A stretch of DNA of 64,000 nt. It comes from Mucilaginibacter sp. PAMB04168. Lineage in GTDB: Bacteria > Bacteroidota > Bacteroidia > Sphingobacteriales > Sphingobacteriaceae. Numbering within the stretch: position 1 is the first letter of the stretch; the number at the start of each line of letters is the position of its first letter. This document shows positions 62,010 through 64,000 of this stretch, piece by piece. The DNA lies in NCBI RefSeq assembly GCF_039634365.2, contig NZ_CP155079.2, positions 1,054,001 to 1,118,000 of the forward strand, in the 5' to 3' direction. The notes below the pieces were generated by a model. It worked only from the letters and a program-made list of their open reading frames with translations, was not told the origin of the DNA and searched no databases. A program made the position numbers and the translations under genes.

Positions 62010-62666
62010 TTATTGGTTGTTAATGCCCAGGGCATCTTTATAGGTTTGTACTTGCTGTTGAGGTTCATCAGCGCTCAAAATTCCCGATATAACGGCTACC
62101 CCATCAAAAGGCGTTTCTTTCTTTAATGTTACCAGATTGGATGGTGTTATTCCGCCCGAAACAAAAATAGGTATGGTGGTAATAGAGCGTGCGTGCCTAA
62201 CGGTAGCTGGCATTACAATATCACAGGTGCCTGCCGATGGCGAAGGGAACATGGCGCAGAACGAAACATAATCCAGTTGTTGTTCGTTTGCCCATCTTAC
62301 GGTGTCCAGATCACCAGAACAGGTGATACCAGCCATGAATGGTCGCCCGACAGATGCTATGATCGAATTGTAATTCGCAGGTATCGTATCGAAATGGACA
62401 CCATCAATAAAGGAAGTCGTCATCAGTAGTTGCCAGTCTTCATTAATAAACAACGGTACATCGTAGGGACTGCAAAGCGCTGCAATAGCTTCTATCAACT
62501 TAAACTTGTCAGTCCCTTCGGTCCAGTTATTCCATATTTGCAGGGCACTTAAGCCGCCGTGTAGCGCAGCTTCCAACTTCTGTAGCAATAGGCTTTCAGG
62601 CATAGCCGGGTCCAGTACCAGGTATACGCCACCGGTAATCTTAAACTTTTTCTTCATCATTTCCAT
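62010..62666 (-). CDS. ThiE/TenI-like TIM-barrel protein
   Basis: The 218-residue protein follows the thiamine phosphate synthase layout: GVYLVLDP, ALHGGLSALQIW, VPLFINEDWQLL, DGVHFDTIP, YVSFCAMFPSPSAGT and VSGGITPSNL. Several usual ThiE residues differ: QIW in place of the QLR motif, and FPSPSAGT in place of FPTxTK. So it may act on another pyrimidine- or thiazole-like substrate, as the TenI group does. It overlaps the upstream HypE-like gene by 10 bp, indicating translational coupling. No other thiamine genes are nearby. Confidence 0.7.
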   Translation of the reverse strand: MEMMKKKFKITGGVYLVLDPAMPESLLLQKLEAALHGGLSALQIWNNWTEGTDKFKLIEAIAALCSPYDVPLFINEDWQLLMTTSFIDGVHFDTIPANYNSIIASVGRPFMAGITCSGDLDTVRWANEQQLDYVSFCAMFPSPSAGTCDIVMPATVRHARSITTIPIFVSGGITPSNLVTLKKETPFDGVAVISGILSADEPQQQVQTYKDALGINNQ

Positions 62667-63709
62667 CCGTTTTTATAGGCTGAAAAGAAAGCATTCCAAT
62701 AGGGGTCTGTGCTATTGTAATGCATTTCCTCTTCTATACCGTTCTTCACCAATTTGCAGCCATGCTCTTTGGACGTAAACTCACCAACTATAGTTGCCTT
62801 GATATGATGCTGGGCCAAGCGTTTCAATACATTTTCGGCATGACCGTTCTTGGTAGCTATGATCATGGATCCGGCACCTATGCAATAACGAACATCTATA
62901 TTAAACAGGTCACAAATTTGTTTTTGAGTTTGACCAACCGGCAGCAGTTCATCATGTACAGTAACGCCATTGCCTGATGCTATGGCCATTTCGTATATCG
63001 CGCCCAAAACACCACCTTCTGTCACGTCGTGCATGGCAGTCACGTCCTGGTAGTGGTACTCGGTACCCGCAGCAACCAGGGCATCAGGCAGGGAAGAGGT
63101 TTGGTAGAACATCTCGCAGCCTTGGTCATGAGCTTCCTTGCCCAGTTTGCTTTTTACCGTCTCGGGAAAACACATAGCCAAGAGTGCAGATGAGGAAACG
63201 GCGCATTCTTTAGTCACAATGATTACATCGCCTGCTTTGGCTTTGCTGCTGAGCAAAACCTGGTCTGCGGGCGCTGTTAGCAGCATGGTGCCACCACCCG
63301 CAATAGTAGAGTTTTGCCCTTCAATGCTGCCTGTATGGCCGCCGGTAATGGCAACACCGATACGTTTACAATACTCATGTATGAAATTCCAATAGGTAGT
63401 AAAATCCTGTTCAGTTAAATACGGCGGAAGGTTTAGTACCATTTGTGCATACATGGGTGCAAAACCGGTGGTAGCCATGTCATTTGCCATCAGGTGTACC
63501 GATAGCCAGGCAGATTCTTGCAAACCCAGGGATGGTATAAGCGATAGGGGATCACTGGTGAGCGCTAAGCCTAACCCGGCACCCATATGAATGAGCGATA
63601 CATCTACGCCAAAAGCTGGCCCGCTGATTACTTCACTTCGTAAGTGTCCGCAGTGCGGCAGTATGATCTGCTCAAAACCGCCACCTGATATTTTTCCGGA
63701 TAAAGACAT
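62657..63709 (-). CDS. AIR synthase-related (HypE/PurM-fold) protein
   Basis: The 350-residue protein belongs to the PurM/HypE/ThiL/SelD ATPase superfamily. The N-terminal glycine-rich loop (KISGGGFEQI) and HLMANDMATTGFAPMYAQMVL match the ATP-binding and dimer parts of HypE. The ITGGHTGSIEGQNSTIAGGG and HDVTEGGVLGAIYEMA segments match the C-terminal half. Superfamily members activate a carbonyl or phosphate using ATP. No hydrogenase, selenium or purine genes are close, so the substrate is unknown; the coupled ThiE-like gene hints at a thiamine-like pathway. Confidence 0.75.
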   Translation of the reverse strand: MSLSGKISGGGFEQIILPHCGHLRSEVISGPAFGVDVSLIHMGAGLGLALTSDPLSLIPSLGLQESAWLSVHLMANDMATTGFAPMYAQMVLNLPPYLTEQDFTTYWNFIHEYCKRIGVAITGGHTGSIEGQNSTIAGGGTMLLTAPADQVLLSSKAKAGDVIIVTKECAVSSSALLAMCFPETVKSKLGKEAHDQGCEMFYQTSSLPDALVAAGTEYHYQDVTAMHDVTEGGVLGAIYEMAIASGNGVTVHDELLPVGQTQKQICDLFNIDVRYCIGAGSMIIATKNGHAENVLKRLAQHHIKATIVGEFTSKEHGCKLVKNGIEEEMHYNSTDPYWNAFFSAYKNGWK

Positions 63710-63721
63710 GGAATCTAAGGC

Positions 63722-64000
63722 TTAATCCAAAAATTTAACATACAGGCCAAAAAAGTCACCCACGGGCACACTCCATTGCTGCACCGGGAACCACTCTGGT
63801 AAGCCAGTACAAGTCCACTCCAAACTGTACTGTCGGCCTTTCAATGCCTCACTGATCTTTTCAATCAGCATAGCAGGTGTATAAAATGTAGCAGTAACAT
63901 AAAAGGGATTTTTGCCAAACAGCTGTTGAATACGCCTGCGCAATACCTTGGGCGAATTGCGATTCATCATACCAAATGCAATGCCTTGCCTGCCTACGCG
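63722..64000 (-). CDS. Unrecognised protein, 5' truncated by the window edge
   Basis: The frame stays open to the right edge, and the visible part starts RVGRQGIAFG before the internal methionines at 63968-63970. About 92 residues are seen, with RRIQQLFGKNPFYVTATFY and a Trp/Pro-rich segment. There is no signal peptide in the visible part. It ends 12 bp before the HypE-like gene, so it is probably the upstream gene of the same operon. I do not recognise the family, and a full-length start probably lies beyond the window. Confidence 0.6.
   Translation of the reverse strand, partial: RVGRQGIAFGMMNRNSPKVLRRRIQQLFGKNPFYVTATFYTPAMLIEKISEALKGRQYSLEWTCTGLPEWFPVQQWSVPVGDFFGLYVKFLD

Noticed and set aside
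1..64000. tRNA, rRNA, CRISPR arrays or insertion sequences
   Set aside because: None was recognised by eye on either strand.

Overview
The window is a chromosomal segment of a Bacteroidota bacterium, most likely a Sphingobacteriaceae member of the Mucilaginibacter/Pedobacter type. The evidence is two SusC/SusD pairs, a hybrid two-component system fused to an AraC domain, FecR/ECF-sigma regulation, Bacteroidota-only families (DUF2480, DUF3108, DUF3109, DUF6427), a YtxJ bacilliredoxin-like protein, TAnnTTTG promoter boxes close to start codons, and moderate GC. These taxon calls come from reading the proteins, not from a search. I saw no tRNA, rRNA, CRISPR array, transposase or integrase.

Region 1 (1-31400) is mostly housekeeping. 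It has a truncated HAD phosphatase with a DinB-like protein, an LpxH-like phosphoesterase and a glycosyltransferase, then purQ. An envelope block follows: coaX, an outer-membrane protein, lptC and a PpiD-type chaperone. Next come DUF2480/3108/3109 genes, rfbA, an ECF sigma/anti-sigma pair, lipA, ytxJ, ribH, a TPR protein, recF with a DUF721 gene, ndk, nrnA, two tandem FKBP isomerases, tatD, an asparaginase, a membrane acyltransferase, and ackA-pta. A two-gene phage-like cassette (29920-31368) sits alone after pta.

Region 2 (31457-38422) is a light-sensing locus. A bacteriophytochrome photosensory module (PAS-GAF-PHY, with the biliverdin cysteine and no kinase) lies 19 bp upstream of a giant CheB-CheR-PAS-histidine kinase hybrid. 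The pair probably works as a split photoreceptor and kinase.

Region 3 (38723-58764) is a xylan utilisation locus. An HTCS regulator converges on a minus-strand operon of FecR, STN-type SusC, SusD, a TIG-domain surface glycan-binding protein and a GH10 xylanase with an inserted carbohydrate-binding module. A divergent ECF sigma gene sits at the other end, so the locus has both HTCS and sigma/anti-sigma control. After a decayed LytTR-like remnant and a LacI-type operator comes a second SusC/SusD pair on the plus strand.

Region 4 (58810-64000) has an RRM RNA-binding protein, a gene-poor stretch, a serine beta-lactamase-family protein, and a tight minus-strand operon running off the right edge. 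That operon holds a Trm112-like zinc-ribbon protein, a ThiE-like protein, a HypE/PurM-like ATPase and an unrecognised truncated gene. It looks like an uncharacterised small-molecule or cofactor pathway. The strongest candidates for undescribed biology are the phytochrome/CheB-CheR module, this terminal operon, the isolated phage-like pair, and the doubly regulated xylan locus.
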